Shown: positions 6,095-14,893 of the stretch, in pieces
Layout: each line of letters starts with the position of its first letter
Numbering within the stretch: position 1 is the first letter of the stretch
From: a virus
Length of the DNA stretch: 23,815 bases
Reading direction: 5' to 3' (one strand)
Virus record (IMG/VR): IMGVR_UViG_3300034374_006330
Span: 1 to 23,815 of that record
Notes under the pieces: generated by a model
What the model was told of the DNA's origin: nothing
What the model saw: the letters and a program-made list of their open reading frames with translations, nothing else
Databases searched by the model: none
Translations under genes and position numbers: made by a program

Positions 6095-6467
6095 GGCTGC
6101 AGCCCTCCTGCTCTAGACGTCTAACCAGCACATCCCGCACTGCGCTGCACTCTGGCCGCTGTGCTGCGCTCTGGCCATACTGGAGGCAGGTAGCCCACTG
6201 GCACTGCACCCCTAGTGGGTCGCCTCCCAGCTCCTGCAGGCACTGCACTGGCACATCAGCCAGCTGGCTGCGCAGCTCTGCGTCTATCACCACAGGCGCA
6301 GCAGCCTGCTCCAGCAGCTGCGCCTGGCCTGCCTGCATGGCCTCGATGGCTGCGGCCTGCTGCTCCAGCACCTTAGCTGCTGCATCAGGCTTGACTGCCC
6401 AGCCGATGGCACCGCTCCCGATGGCCACCCCTAGCAGCACCAGGGCTGTGATGGGGTCCACCCTCAC
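6072..6467 (-). CDS. Spanin-like inner-membrane protein (131 aa)
   Basis: A GTG start at 6467 overlaps the stop of the preceding gene (GTGA). The protein has an N-terminal membrane anchor at about 7-25 (TALVLLGVAIGSGAIGWAV), then a coiled-coil-like stretch at 28-57 rich in Q, A and E, and a C-terminal domain with five cysteines (76, 89, 94, 107, 123) around WATCLQYGQSAAQRPEC. An N-terminal anchor followed by a periplasmic helical domain is the plan of Rz-type i-spanins, which disrupt the outer membrane at the end of lysis. The cysteine-rich tail is less typical. No overlapping lipoprotein (Rz1) partner was identified by eye. The call is moderate. Confidence 0.55.
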   Translation of the reverse strand: MRVDPITALVLLGVAIGSGAIGWAVKPDAAAKVLEQQAAAIEAMQAGQAQLLEQAAAPVVIDAELRSQLADVPVQCLQELGGDPLGVQCQWATCLQYGQSAAQRPECSAVRDVLVRRLEQEGCSHAHDAGQ

Positions 6468-7009
6468 AGCCCTGGCCAGTAATGCACCATTACTGCATAC
6501 CCATCCAGCCCTGCTGTGCCCTCCCAGCGGCCTCCAGTGTCGATGCGCAGCCCCTGGCTGACACTGCTCTGCACCACTGTTAGCGCCCCATCTGCATCCT
6601 GGTGCACCAGATAGGTATGGCCGCTGCTCGATGGCCCCACCACATCATCAGCAGGGCCAGGCAGCCCCTCCTCCAGCCGCTTCCAGCGCTGCACCGTATG
6701 CCAGCCCAGCTGCAGGGCTGGTGCGTCAAGGTCTGGGCCCACCTGCTCCACATAGACCTGCGGGCCACCCAGCCGCTGCTGCGCAGCTGCAATGGCTGAC
6801 CAGGGGTGCTGGGGGTTGTAGACGTTAGCCCGCTGCCACCAGTGAGGAGCTGCAGCACTGTAGGCACGCAGGGTAGCAGGCGCAGGGTGCACCCCTGTGC
6901 ACTCCAGCACTACAGCAGCCACCAGGCTGCAGCAGGGCAGCTGCTCACTGCGGGCCAGCTGCCCCAGCGGGTGGCTGTCATCCAAGTAATACAGCGGTCC
7001 CCTCGTCAT
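6464..7009 (-). CDS. Putative cysteine-peptidase-fold protein, endolysin candidate (181 aa)
   Basis: The ATG at 7009 overlaps the stop of the fibre-like gene (ATGA); an in-frame upstream start would extend it by ten residues. A Cys-containing helix (LPCCSLVAAVVLECTG, 24-39), an aromatic segment PHWWQRANVY (55-64), a helix SAIAAAQQRLGG, and GHTYLVHQDADG at 130-141 followed by strand-like VVQSSVSQG fit the Cys...His order of papain-like C39 or NlpC/P60 folds. A trailing DGYAVMVHYW forms a final strand. In this position, just before a spanin-like gene, the protein is the best candidate for the lysin. It could instead be a virion-associated peptidase. I see no muramidase or amidase zinc motif elsewhere in the window. 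Confidence 0.5.
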   Translation of the reverse strand: MTRGPLYYLDDSHPLGQLARSEQLPCCSLVAAVVLECTGVHPAPATLRAYSAAAPHWWQRANVYNPQHPWSAIAAAQQRLGGPQVYVEQVGPDLDAPALQLGWHTVQRWKRLEEGLPGPADDVVGPSSSGHTYLVHQDADGALTVVQSSVSQGLRIDTGGRWEGTAGLDGYAVMVHYWPGL

Positions 7010-7788
7010 CGTGCCACCCTCCCACCGTAGCAGTACCAATCACTGTAGGCAGAGCGGGTGCCCTGCGCTGTGATCTGCATCCCCAGCGCCAGCAGGCCCA
7101 CATAGGTGGGCAGATTGGCAGTGATGGGGTCGCCCACATTGGTGCGGTACAGCTGCTGTCTGCTATCGAGGTTCAACGTAAAGAACTGGATACCCTTAGT
7201 GCCCGCACCATCTACGTCTACACACTCCCACCCTGCCCGCAGCCAGGTAGGATAGGCAGCGGCTGCAGCCAGTGTGACTGTGCTTTCACTGGTGCCGCTG
7301 CCATTCTTCACCACACCTTCCCAGGTGCCTGCCCCTGCAGCATCGAACCGCACACCCAGGAAGCGGGCAGCGCTGGCAGTGTTTGGCAGCTGTGTGGTGC
7401 TGTTAGCCATGCCTGACCAGACAGCCATGCTGCTGGTGGTGCTTAGTGCCACCTTAGTGGCCCACACCATGCCCACAGGTGGCTGATACAGCACAGTAGT
7501 GCTGCCACCATCGAGGGTGGCCCCTCTGCCGCTGGTGCTGGTAAAGATGCGCACGATGCCCATAGCATCATCACTGGCAGGGGCCTGCAGCACCACGCTG
7601 GCCACCCCGCTGCCTACTGTGTTCCGTCTCCAGGCATTTTCGCCATAGTCTGTGGTGGCAGTGCCAGTTCTGGCCCAGTCTTCAAACAGCACAGGGCTGC
7701 CTGCTGACACCAGCCCCAGCCCTGGGTCAGACCGCTGCCCATGCAGGGCGCTGGCTGTGCTGCCCGCTGGGGGTCTGCTGGTGGTCAT
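7006..7788 (-). CDS. Tail fibre-like / minor tail protein with jelly-roll-like domain (260 aa)
   Basis: The ATG at 7788 overlaps the stop of the upstream tail gene. After a short N-terminal linker (PPAGSTASALHGQRSDPG), the rest is beta-rich with few helices: FEDWARTGTATTDYGENAW at about 35-53, repeated strands ending in TTVLYQPPVGMVWATKVAL, and AYPTWLRAGWECVDVDG, then FFTLNLDSRQQLYRT. This is the layout of concanavalin/laminin-G-like carbohydrate-binding domains on phage fibres, seen also in the large tail protein two genes upstream. It ends GMQITAQGTRSAYSDWYCYG. The role is probably receptor contact at the tail tip; the fold is by inspection. Confidence 0.55.
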   Translation of the reverse strand: MTTSRPPAGSTASALHGQRSDPGLGLVSAGSPVLFEDWARTGTATTDYGENAWRRNTVGSGVASVVLQAPASDDAMGIVRIFTSTSGRGATLDGGSTTVLYQPPVGMVWATKVALSTTSSMAVWSGMANSTTQLPNTASAARFLGVRFDAAGAGTWEGVVKNGSGTSESTVTLAAAAAYPTWLRAGWECVDVDGAGTKGIQFFTLNLDSRQQLYRTNVGDPITANLPTYVGLLALGMQITAQGTRSAYSDWYCYGGRVAR

Positions 7789-9320
7789 CGTCGCACCGTC
7801 CCTGCCAGTGTCAGGCTGCTATCTGTGACCGTCATAGCATCCACCGCGATGCGATAGCCTGTCAGGTCTGGCCCATCGTCTGTGCCATCTGATGCCACCT
7901 GCACCAGACAGGCAGGCCCCAGCAGCAGCAGCCTGCGCAGGCTGGCTGGGTCTGTGATGGTCAGGCTAACCGCTGGGCCTGGGGTGGCATATTCGATGGC
8001 CAGCAGGGCAGCCACTCTGCTGGCTGTGGCTGGGTCACACACAGCGGGCAGCTCTGCGGCCAGCAGCCCATCATAGCCAGCAGACGCAGCCACCTGGCAG
8101 CTGGGGTGGGCTGTGGCCCCTGCCTCTGAGCCTGTGGCAGTTAGCCAGACCCTGCGGCTCAGCTCCCCATCGATGGGGGCGTAACTGACCTGCACCTGTG
8201 ACACGATGCCCGCAGGTTCTGCAGGAACAATGCCGCTGTGACTGTCTGCCAGCCCCAGAGTCAGCTGCAGGTCTGCGGTTGCCCTGTCGATGGGCACCAG
8301 GCGCGCATAATGACCCAGGCTGCTGCGTCCGATAAACAGAGGCAGCCCAGCGGTCTGCTCTAGCACCCATGCCAGTGGGTCTGTGGGGCTTTCAATACTG
8401 ACGTCATAGAGCAGCCCATCCAGCTGCATGCGGGCAGCATCTACTGGCCTGCCAGATGCTTCCAGCAGGTCTGCCACTACATAGGCAGCGCTTCTGCTGG
8501 TGGCTGGGTCGCTGGTGCTCCAGCTGACCCCATACCGGGTGCCAGCCTCCGCCCCCATGGGCTTACCTGTGTAGGGCAGCCCAGCCAGCGTGCACACCTG
8601 CACCTGCCTGCCCTGCGCATCTTCCACTATCTGCAGAGTGGGCTGGGCTGTGGCATAGGTGCCATCTTCATACTGCCCAGCGCTCACATCGTAGAGGGTC
8701 ACAGAACTAGCAGCCGTGGGAGGGCTGGCCACAGCTATCCAGCCGTCCACATACACAGCAGGCAGCGTGCCAGCCTCCAGCCTATAGGCAGTGCCTGTGG
8801 GGCCACCCACGCTGGCCCCAGCCTCCATGGCAGACAGCCCTGGCGCACCATAGACCCTGGGCAGCGTTGCACCTATGCTGCTGGTATCCTGCTCGTAACT
8901 GGCAGCCCCATGGCCGCCTGCGGGCCAGTCGCCCGCTGTGATGGTGGCAGTGGCAGGGTCTGGCACCTGCCTGGCCCCTGGCACTGTCGCACTGTCCACA
9001 GACAGAGGCAGCACGCTGCTGGGGCTGCCCAGCGCTCCAACGATTGCCACCCCTGTCTGCAGCTGGATGCGGCCTGTATCGTCTGACCAGTAAAGGCTGC
9101 CCAGCCATCGGGGTGGTGTGGGCAGCTCCAGCACCAGCGCTGGCCAGTCTCTGTGGGGGTCTGTGACGGTGCAGCCGGTCTGCCCCAGCGCATGCACCTG
9201 CACAGCATCTACCCGCAGCCCTGGCTGGTATTGCTGGCCGCCTACGGTCTGCACTGCTGCAGCTGTGGTGTAGCGCAGCACCTGGCCGCCTGTGTCCAGC
9301 TCTAGCAGGAGGCTGCCCAC
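7785..9320 (-). CDS. Tail-tip / baseplate hub-like protein (511 aa)
   Basis: A GTG start at 9320 lies four bases after the preceding stop. The first 110 residues (LLLELDTGGQVLRYTTAAAV and on) are strand-rich and end in WLGSLYWSDDTGRIQLQTG. A middle region alternates T, G, V and P with short strands (about 115-330), and the last part (330-511) has LLYDVSIESPTDPLAWVLEQTAGL and SLTITDPASLRRLLLLGPACLV. Oligomeric tail-tip and hub proteins (gp27-like or the siphovirus tail-associated protein) have this mix, and the gene lies between a large tail protein and a fibre-like protein downstream of the tape measure. No peptidase motif is evident. The exact role in the tip is inferred from order. Confidence 0.6.
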   Translation of the reverse strand: MGSLLLELDTGGQVLRYTTAAAVQTVGGQQYQPGLRVDAVQVHALGQTGCTVTDPHRDWPALVLELPTPPRWLGSLYWSDDTGRIQLQTGVAIVGALGSPSSVLPLSVDSATVPGARQVPDPATATITAGDWPAGGHGAASYEQDTSSIGATLPRVYGAPGLSAMEAGASVGGPTGTAYRLEAGTLPAVYVDGWIAVASPPTAASSVTLYDVSAGQYEDGTYATAQPTLQIVEDAQGRQVQVCTLAGLPYTGKPMGAEAGTRYGVSWSTSDPATSRSAAYVVADLLEASGRPVDAARMQLDGLLYDVSIESPTDPLAWVLEQTAGLPLFIGRSSLGHYARLVPIDRATADLQLTLGLADSHSGIVPAEPAGIVSQVQVSYAPIDGELSRRVWLTATGSEAGATAHPSCQVAASAGYDGLLAAELPAVCDPATASRVAALLAIEYATPGPAVSLTITDPASLRRLLLLGPACLVQVASDGTDDGPDLTGYRIAVDAMTVTDSSLTLAGTVRR

Positions 9321-9323
9321 TGC

Positions 9324-12300
9324 TTACACATCCTCGTCAATGGTCAACGTGGCCACCCTGTGCAGCTCACTGGAGCCCATCACTCCCACCACATTATCCC
9401 AGGCCACCTGCTGCAGCCTGCCCCACCACAGCACGCTGCGCCTGGTTTCGCTGGTGGTGTAGCCGCTAACTCCGCTCTCTGTCTGCGGCGGTGCAGGCAG
9501 CACCAGCACAGGCGCAGCATCCAGCCCCTGCGCTAGCAGCCCCTCTAGCAGTGGTGCTGTGTCGCCTTCCAGGCCGATGGGCAGAGTGCTGGCCCCATCG
9601 GGTGCCAGATAACCGGCCACACTGTCACGCAATCCGGCCACATTGCTTTCAGCCACCTGCAAGCTCCAGCGCCTGCGGGGTGGGCTGCGCCTCTGTCGCA
9701 CCTGATAGCCAGGCAGCTGCTGGGTCTGCACATCCAGCAGAGTGCTCTGGCCGCTGCCAAAATCCTCAGGGCTGCCCAGTGCATAGATGGGTCCGATCGC
9801 GATCGTGCCTGCTTCATAGTAGCCTGTGGGAGTGGGCTGGCTGGCAGGAATGCGCAGCCGCACCCTGCGCACATCCTGGGCAGACAGGCTAGCAGCCACA
9901 CCCTGTGGGAACAGCACGAACCCCAGCCCACTGGCTGGGTCTGTGACCTGTGCACCCTCCAGCCTGGCCCGCATGCGCACCTGAGCATCTGACCCGTATC
10001 CGCTGCGCTGCCAGGCCACTCTGCGCTGAATGCTGCTGCCCAGCTGCACCCCACTGGCTGTGCCCTGTGGCATCCATCGAGGGCTGCCAGATGTGGCCTG
10101 TATGGTGTCGCCTGTCCGGCTATAGGTAATGCTTACACCCAGGTCAAGGCTGGCCCAGGTCTGCCAGGCTGCCCCATCCCAGCGCTCTAGCACTGCTGTG
10201 CGGAAGTTAGCCCCAGCCACATACAGCCCCCAGTGGGTCAGCCCTGCGCTATCGAGCTGCGCATCTAGCACCCACTCTAGCAGCTGCTCTGATGTGTCTG
10301 TGCTGCGCCACACCTGCCTGGGGCTGGGGCTGCTCACAGGGTCTAGGTGGTCAATGGGGAACGCATAGGCTGGCTGCACCGTAGCAGTCACACCCGCAGT
10401 GGGCACCACTGATAGCAGCGTCACTGCGGGGTAACTTGCCACGCTGCCCAGCTGGCCTGGCAGCTGGCCCAGCGGCCTGCCCAGCACTTCTGCCCTGGCT
10501 GCAGCTGTGCTGCCTGTGCTGCGCCACTGGTCGCGCTTGGCCGTCTGTGCCATGCTCGCCAGGTCATTGGCTACAGCAGCCACCATGCGCCAGTGGCTAG
10601 TGGCTGTGCCTGTGGCCAGATGGCCCCAGCGCACATAGCTGGTGAGGCCGCTGATAATGCTGGTGTCCACATATGGGCTGTTCGTCTGGTACCAGCTGAC
10701 CCAGGCCGCACTGCCTGGGGTGCGGTAGTAAACCTCTAGCCGGTTACTGCCTTCATTCAGATACAGGAACTGCAGCCGCTGGGGGTCTAGATTCAGGGTG
10801 GCCACTACGGTGCCATCCCAGCGCACCAGTCTGGCGCTCTGGCCTACTCCAGTGTAGAGCCTGCAGGTGTAGCGCATGTGCGCTGTAACGCTGAAGTTCT
10901 GCTGAACTTCCCAGCCAATCTGTGCGCTAGATGTGCTGCCGCCTGTGTCTGGGTCCACATCGAAAAAGGCGATAAAGCTGTCTCCCAGCGCTATGGCCGT
11001 CTCATAGATGTGAGTGCCACCTGTGGTGGTGATGGTACGGCGAAAGGCGCTGGGGGTGTCGCTGCTGGTGCCTGTGGTGGTGGTGCTCCAGTAGGCTGCT
11101 GGCGGCGTCACGTTCTGGGGCACTGTCTGCCCCTGCCATGGGATAGCCGCAGTGTCTGCCGCTCCCCAGGTGATGCGGTCTGAATCCCTAGCAGACAGGC
11201 CAGCTGCCACGCTCCATGGCTCGATGCTAGACCAGCCACCCAGATGCGCGAAAATAGGAGCGAAGTTAGTGCCACCCGCATCTGCCAGGCACAGCAGGTG
11301 GCCACCATCTAGCTGGATGGTGCGCCTGGGGGTCTGCTCTAGTCCGTCTCCAGTCTCACACCACTGCAGCCCATCGTCTGTGAACCAGTTCTGATAATCG
11401 ATGCTGCGCAGCACCCTGACACCCTGGCCCACCTCGCCTGCCAGCACCCAGGCCCTGCCTGTTTGATCCAGACAGATGGCCACAGACTCCACAGCGCCTG
11501 CCAGGTTTACAGCATCGACCACAGCAGCAGTGGCTGGGTCTGCGAGCGCATCAGCCAGCCGCACCCGCACAATGCTCTGGTCTACCACTTCTTCGGCATA
11601 CACATAGAGCAGCCGCCCATCAGGCAGGAGCGCCACATCAGCTGCAGGCAGCTGGGTGCTGCTGTCGTCTGCCAGGTCAGTGAGCTGCCCCACTAGGCTC
11701 CAATCTTCGCCACTGGTGCTGCGCCACACCTGCAGTGCACTGTCTGCCATCACCACCAGCACATGCACCCCGCTGGGCAGCCGATACCAGCGGGCCTTGC
11801 GCACCAGGGGCCGCAGCGTGCCACCAGTGAAGCTGGCCTGAGCCACAGTTTGCCAGCTTACCATCAGGTCAGTGCTACGCACCAGCATAGTGCGGCGCAG
11901 CGCAGCCCCGTCCACATCAGCCTGCAGGCAGTAGATGGCCCCATCATCTGGTGATTGCCACAGCGCCACCAGCGCCTGAGCAGGAATGGCCCCAGCGCCT
12001 GAGGCTGTCCAAGGCAGGTCAGCCCTGGCGAGCCAGGTATCTGTGCTGGGCTGATACAGGGCGCATCTGCTGCGCTGGGGCAGGCCGTAGGTGCTGACCA
12101 CAGCCACCTGGCCATCATCCAGCGCCACCATATCTGTGCAGACGCTTCCCTCTAGATAGCCATAGCCAGTCAGATACTGCACCCAGCTGGGTGGTGCCCA
12201 GCCTAGCAGCGTGTCTGTGCTGCTGTCAGCCCAGCGCAGCCTGGCACCCCTGGCAGGGTCTGGCACTCCACCCCTGCCCACATCCAGATACACACTGCTG

Positions 12301-12482
12301 GACTGCTCGCCAGACAGCCCCAGCACTACCCCGCTGCCCACATCCACAGCGCCAGGGGCTGTGGGGCCTGCCTGCTGATAGCTGCTGCCAGTGGCATCCA
12401 GGGTGCTGGCTGGGCCAGCGGTCCTGATGCGCTCGTCATGCACCAGCAGGCCAGTGTAGGGGATGGTGCGACGGGTGGCCAT
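9324..12482 (-). CDS. Large tail protein with beta-propeller and lectin-like domains (1052 aa)
   Basis: The ATG at 12482 shares a base with the tape-measure stop (TAATG). Residues about 100-430 show degenerate Asp-box repeats, RSTDLMVSWQTV (202-213), RSTSGEDWSLV (254-264) and RSIDYQNWFTDD (359-370), spaced as in sialidase-like or BNR beta-propellers. Residues about 435-635 are beta-rich with ETAIALGDSFIAFFDVD and RLEVYYRTPGSAAWVSWYQ, in the style of a laminin-G/concanavalin domain. The last part, from about 720, contains a second strand-rich unit (GLYVAGANFRTAVLERWDG) and a linker with basic residues (RQRRSPPRRRW). It probably forms the tail tip or spike and may bind or process surface sugars. 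No sialidase catalytic arginine triad or nucleophile was established. Confidence 0.6.
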   Translation of the reverse strand: MATRRTIPYTGLLVHDERIRTAGPASTLDATGSSYQQAGPTAPGAVDVGSGVVLGLSGEQSSSVYLDVGRGGVPDPARGARLRWADSSTDTLLGWAPPSWVQYLTGYGYLEGSVCTDMVALDDGQVAVVSTYGLPQRSRCALYQPSTDTWLARADLPWTASGAGAIPAQALVALWQSPDDGAIYCLQADVDGAALRRTMLVRSTDLMVSWQTVAQASFTGGTLRPLVRKARWYRLPSGVHVLVVMADSALQVWRSTSGEDWSLVGQLTDLADDSSTQLPAADVALLPDGRLLYVYAEEVVDQSIVRVRLADALADPATAAVVDAVNLAGAVESVAICLDQTGRAWVLAGEVGQGVRVLRSIDYQNWFTDDGLQWCETGDGLEQTPRRTIQLDGGHLLCLADAGGTNFAPIFAHLGGWSSIEPWSVAAGLSARDSDRITWGAADTAAIPWQGQTVPQNVTPPAAYWSTTTTGTSSDTPSAFRRTITTTGGTHIYETAIALGDSFIAFFDVDPDTGGSTSSAQIGWEVQQNFSVTAHMRYTCRLYTGVGQSARLVRWDGTVVATLNLDPQRLQFLYLNEGSNRLEVYYRTPGSAAWVSWYQTNSPYVDTSIISGLTSYVRWGHLATGTATSHWRMVAAVANDLASMAQTAKRDQWRSTGSTAAARAEVLGRPLGQLPGQLGSVASYPAVTLLSVVPTAGVTATVQPAYAFPIDHLDPVSSPSPRQVWRSTDTSEQLLEWVLDAQLDSAGLTHWGLYVAGANFRTAVLERWDGAAWQTWASLDLGVSITYSRTGDTIQATSGSPRWMPQGTASGVQLGSSIQRRVAWQRSGYGSDAQVRMRARLEGAQVTDPASGLGFVLFPQGVAASLSAQDVRRVRLRIPASQPTPTGYYEAGTIAIGPIYALGSPEDFGSGQSTLLDVQTQQLPGYQVRQRRSPPRRRWSLQVAESNVAGLRDSVAGYLAPDGASTLPIGLEGDTAPLLEGLLAQGLDAAPVLVLPAPPQTESGVSGYTTSETRRSVLWWGRLQQVAWDNVVGVMGSSELHRVATLTIDEDV

Positions 12483-14503
12483 TATCTGCCCCTGTAGAAG
12501 CGATTGGTACCGGCCTGGCCTCTGCCTCTGATGCTGGGAGCATAGGGCCGATTCAGGCGCTGCGCCAGCATATCAGCCTGCAGGTCTGTAACCCCATCAG
12601 GCTGCAGGCTACCCAGCCGGCCACTGTTTAGGCCATCCACTAGCTCTGCTGCGCCTGGGGTGGCCATGCCCCTGCGGCTGACCACACCCTCCCCAGCCTC
12701 TAGCACTGCAGGCACAGCCGCCCCCGGAATATCTACCGGGCCACCTCCTGGCGCAGCGGCAGTGGTTCCAAAGTGGAAGCGCGGAGGCGGCTGCGCATTG
12801 ATAAGGGCTACCGCTGTGCTCAGCTGGGCACCAGCCACACCTGCTGCCAGCACAGGGGCCAGTGGGCCTGCGAAAGCAAAAGAGGCTGTTAGGGCTACCG
12901 CATTGCGCGCTGCATCGATGGCAGCCTGTGCAATCTGCAGCGCCTTGACTCTGCGGAAACTCTCCAGAGCTGCCTGCCTCTCCTCCTGGGCTTGTGCACG
13001 CAATGCGGCCTGCTCGCCTTGGGTGCGTATCTGCAGCAGCTTTAGCGATTCCTCAGCAGCTGCCCGCTCTGCGTCCGTCATTTCTGACTGCGTGGCTTGA
13101 TACTCTGCCAGGGCTGATGCGTAGGTGTCAGCCGCTGCAGACCGCTGCGCACGCAGCTGGCTGACCCTGGCCGCATGCTGCTGCTGCTCCAGCTGGGCCA
13201 GCTGGCGCAGATTGCTGAGCACAGGCCCCATGCCCTCTGCCAGTGCCAGCTGCTCCTGAAAGGCGCGATTCAGGTCAGAAGCAAAGGAACCCATGAAGGT
13301 GCCCGATTCGCCACCCGCAGGGATTAGAGCCATCTGCTGTGCATGAAAGGCCGCAGTCAGCTCCTGCGCTGCCTCTGCAGTCAGGCCAGCGTCTATGGTG
13401 GCAGCCTGCAGGCTCAGGTCTAGATACTGCAGCGCCCCTGCCTGCGCCTCCACAGTTACTGCCTGCTCCTCTGCTGCAGCCTTTACAGCGCTCTGAGCTG
13501 TTAGCTGCCGCTGCAGGGCTGCTAGTCGCCGTTCATAGCTCTGCGCCTGCCTATCGAGGGCACTAGACAGCCTGTCAGTGCTGGCTGTGTCTTCCTCGGA
13601 CAGCAGCCCCAGCGCCACCAGCATGGCCTGCTGGTCTGCCATGCTCTGCTCAGCGGCTGCTGCCTCCTCTGCCAGCCGCTTCTGCTCCTGCGCCAGCAGG
13701 GCTACCTGTAGCTTAGTCTCTGCAGCTGTTTCGCCTGCATTGCGCAGAAACAGGATAAACGCGCGCCCTGCTGCGCTAGAGGATACGATACCCTCAGATA
13801 GCGTGCCTATGGTGCTAAACAGGCCACCTGCAGCAGTGCTGGCATCTGTCATGGCCTGGGTAGCGCCCAGCATGGCATCATCAAATAGCTGCGCATCCTG
13901 CGCAGCTGCGCCACCCAGCTCTGCGCTAAGCACCTGGCTGGCCTGCTCTGTCAGGTGCAGCTGCTGCTCGTATTGCGTCAGTGCATTCAGCGCTGCAGGG
14001 CTCACCAGCTTGTCAACGGACAGCCCAGCTTCTGTTAGCGCATCCCTGGCCTCTAGCCCTGCAGCAGCAGCCTCCTGCAGACCCTGCGCCAGCCCACCCA
14101 GCACCACAGGTGCAATGGCCAGTGTGCCTAGCGCCACACCCAGCCCAGCCATGCCCGCAGAAACACCATCAGTAGCGTCTGCCAGGTCTAGCAGGTCACC
14201 GCCGACACCACCGATGGCCGCACTAAACAGACCACGCACTGCGCTAGCCTGCTCGTTAAAGCTCTGCTGAGTAGCCCTAGCGGCCTGAGCAGCTGCCCGC
14301 TCTGCATCCCTGGCAGCTTTGCTGGTGGCTTTGTTCGCCTCTTTTGCGTAATCCTCAGCGGCTCTGGCTGCCTGTGCATACGCGCGCTTCAGCTCGCGTT
14401 CTATCTCTTTGGCTTCTTTCTTAGTTAGCTCGCCACTCTGGGCTAGCTTCTGATTCACGCGAGCCAGGTCAATGTCAATGGCTATCAGGGCTGTTTCTGC
14501 CAT
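12482..14503 (-). CDS. Tape measure protein (673 aa)
   Basis: The ATG at 14503 follows GGGAAGGG. The N-terminal 85 residues are a highly charged, Ala/Lys/Glu-rich coiled coil (ELTKKEAKEIERELKRAY). A hydrophobic, glycine-rich region at about 110-150 includes AGLGVALGTLAIAPVVLGG, and long helices with Q, A and E follow to about 550. A second hydrophobic stretch (FAFAGPLAPVLAAGVAGAQL) precedes a C-terminal tail, PPRFHFGTTAA with VPAVLEAGEGVVSRRG, a typical tape-measure ending. Tape-measure proteins set tail length during assembly; at the usual rule of about 1.5 angstroms per residue, 673 residues predict a tail near 100 nm. It follows the chaperone pair and precedes the tip genes, as expected. 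Confidence 0.85.
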   Translation of the reverse strand: MAETALIAIDIDLARVNQKLAQSGELTKKEAKEIERELKRAYAQAARAAEDYAKEANKATSKAARDAERAAAQAARATQQSFNEQASAVRGLFSAAIGGVGGDLLDLADATDGVSAGMAGLGVALGTLAIAPVVLGGLAQGLQEAAAAGLEARDALTEAGLSVDKLVSPAALNALTQYEQQLHLTEQASQVLSAELGGAAAQDAQLFDDAMLGATQAMTDASTAAGGLFSTIGTLSEGIVSSSAAGRAFILFLRNAGETAAETKLQVALLAQEQKRLAEEAAAAEQSMADQQAMLVALGLLSEEDTASTDRLSSALDRQAQSYERRLAALQRQLTAQSAVKAAAEEQAVTVEAQAGALQYLDLSLQAATIDAGLTAEAAQELTAAFHAQQMALIPAGGESGTFMGSFASDLNRAFQEQLALAEGMGPVLSNLRQLAQLEQQQHAARVSQLRAQRSAAADTYASALAEYQATQSEMTDAERAAAEESLKLLQIRTQGEQAALRAQAQEERQAALESFRRVKALQIAQAAIDAARNAVALTASFAFAGPLAPVLAAGVAGAQLSTAVALINAQPPPRFHFGTTAAAPGGGPVDIPGAAVPAVLEAGEGVVSRRGMATPGAAELVDGLNSGRLGSLQPDGVTDLQADMLAQRLNRPYAPSIRGRGQAGTNRFYRGR

Positions 14504-14506
14504 GGC

Positions 14507-14893
14507 TTAGCCCTTCCCTAGTGGGTCGCGTGCAGTGTCTATAGCCAGCTGCTTTACCAGCTTGAGCGTGGGGGTGCGAACCAGCACCACCCAGGCATTC
14601 TTACGCCCTGCGCCCTTTACCTTTCGCGAGCGAATGAAAAACGCATAGGGCACCCCTTTGGGGTCGCGCGCATCGTTCTGAATAACAAACTTCACCAGGT
14701 CCACCCCGTTAGAGCGGTCCTCTAAACGAAACAGCTCTCGGCTGTGGGGCCTGCGTGCTGGCCTGCCCACTGGCCAGCCAGCGCTGGCCAGGCCCACCAT
14801 GCGGGCAGCCCTGCCCTGGCCTCTACGGTATGCGGTTTCGTAGACCTGGCGCTCCAGCGCGCTGATGGCTTTGTCTACTCCGGTGATGGGCAT
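14507..14893 (-). CDS. Neck/tail-completion-like protein upstream of the tape measure (128 aa)
   Basis: The ATG at 14893 opens a coherent basic protein, MPITGVDKAISALERQVYE. The middle carries VDLVKFVIQNDARD and VPYAFFIRSRKVKGAGRK, and the C-terminal part VVLVRTPTLKLVKQLAID is strand-helix. This looks like the HK97 gp10-like or neck family (V.N......YA..I....), which completes tails or joins head to tail. In most siphoviruses such genes sit upstream of the major tail gene, not between the chaperones and the tape measure. Its first 71 bases overlap the end of the frameshifted chaperone frame. The family match is by eye and weak. The gene has higher CpG than many of its neighbours. Confidence 0.5.
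   Translation of the reverse strand: MPITGVDKAISALERQVYETAYRRGQGRAARMVGLASAGWPVGRPARRPHSRELFRLEDRSNGVDLVKFVIQNDARDPKGVPYAFFIRSRKVKGAGRKNAWVVLVRTPTLKLVKQLAIDTARDPLGKG

Noticed and set aside
5328-6116. Rightward 262-codon frame at the convergent junction
   Set aside because: It crosses four overlapping leftward genes with good coupling and ribosome sites, and it has a Cys/Pro/His-rich shadow composition.
13578-14270. Rightward 230-codon frame opposite the tape measure
   Set aside because: Its Ser/Ala/Cys-only composition mirrors the Ala/Glu/Gln-rich coiled coil on the other strand; it is a shadow.
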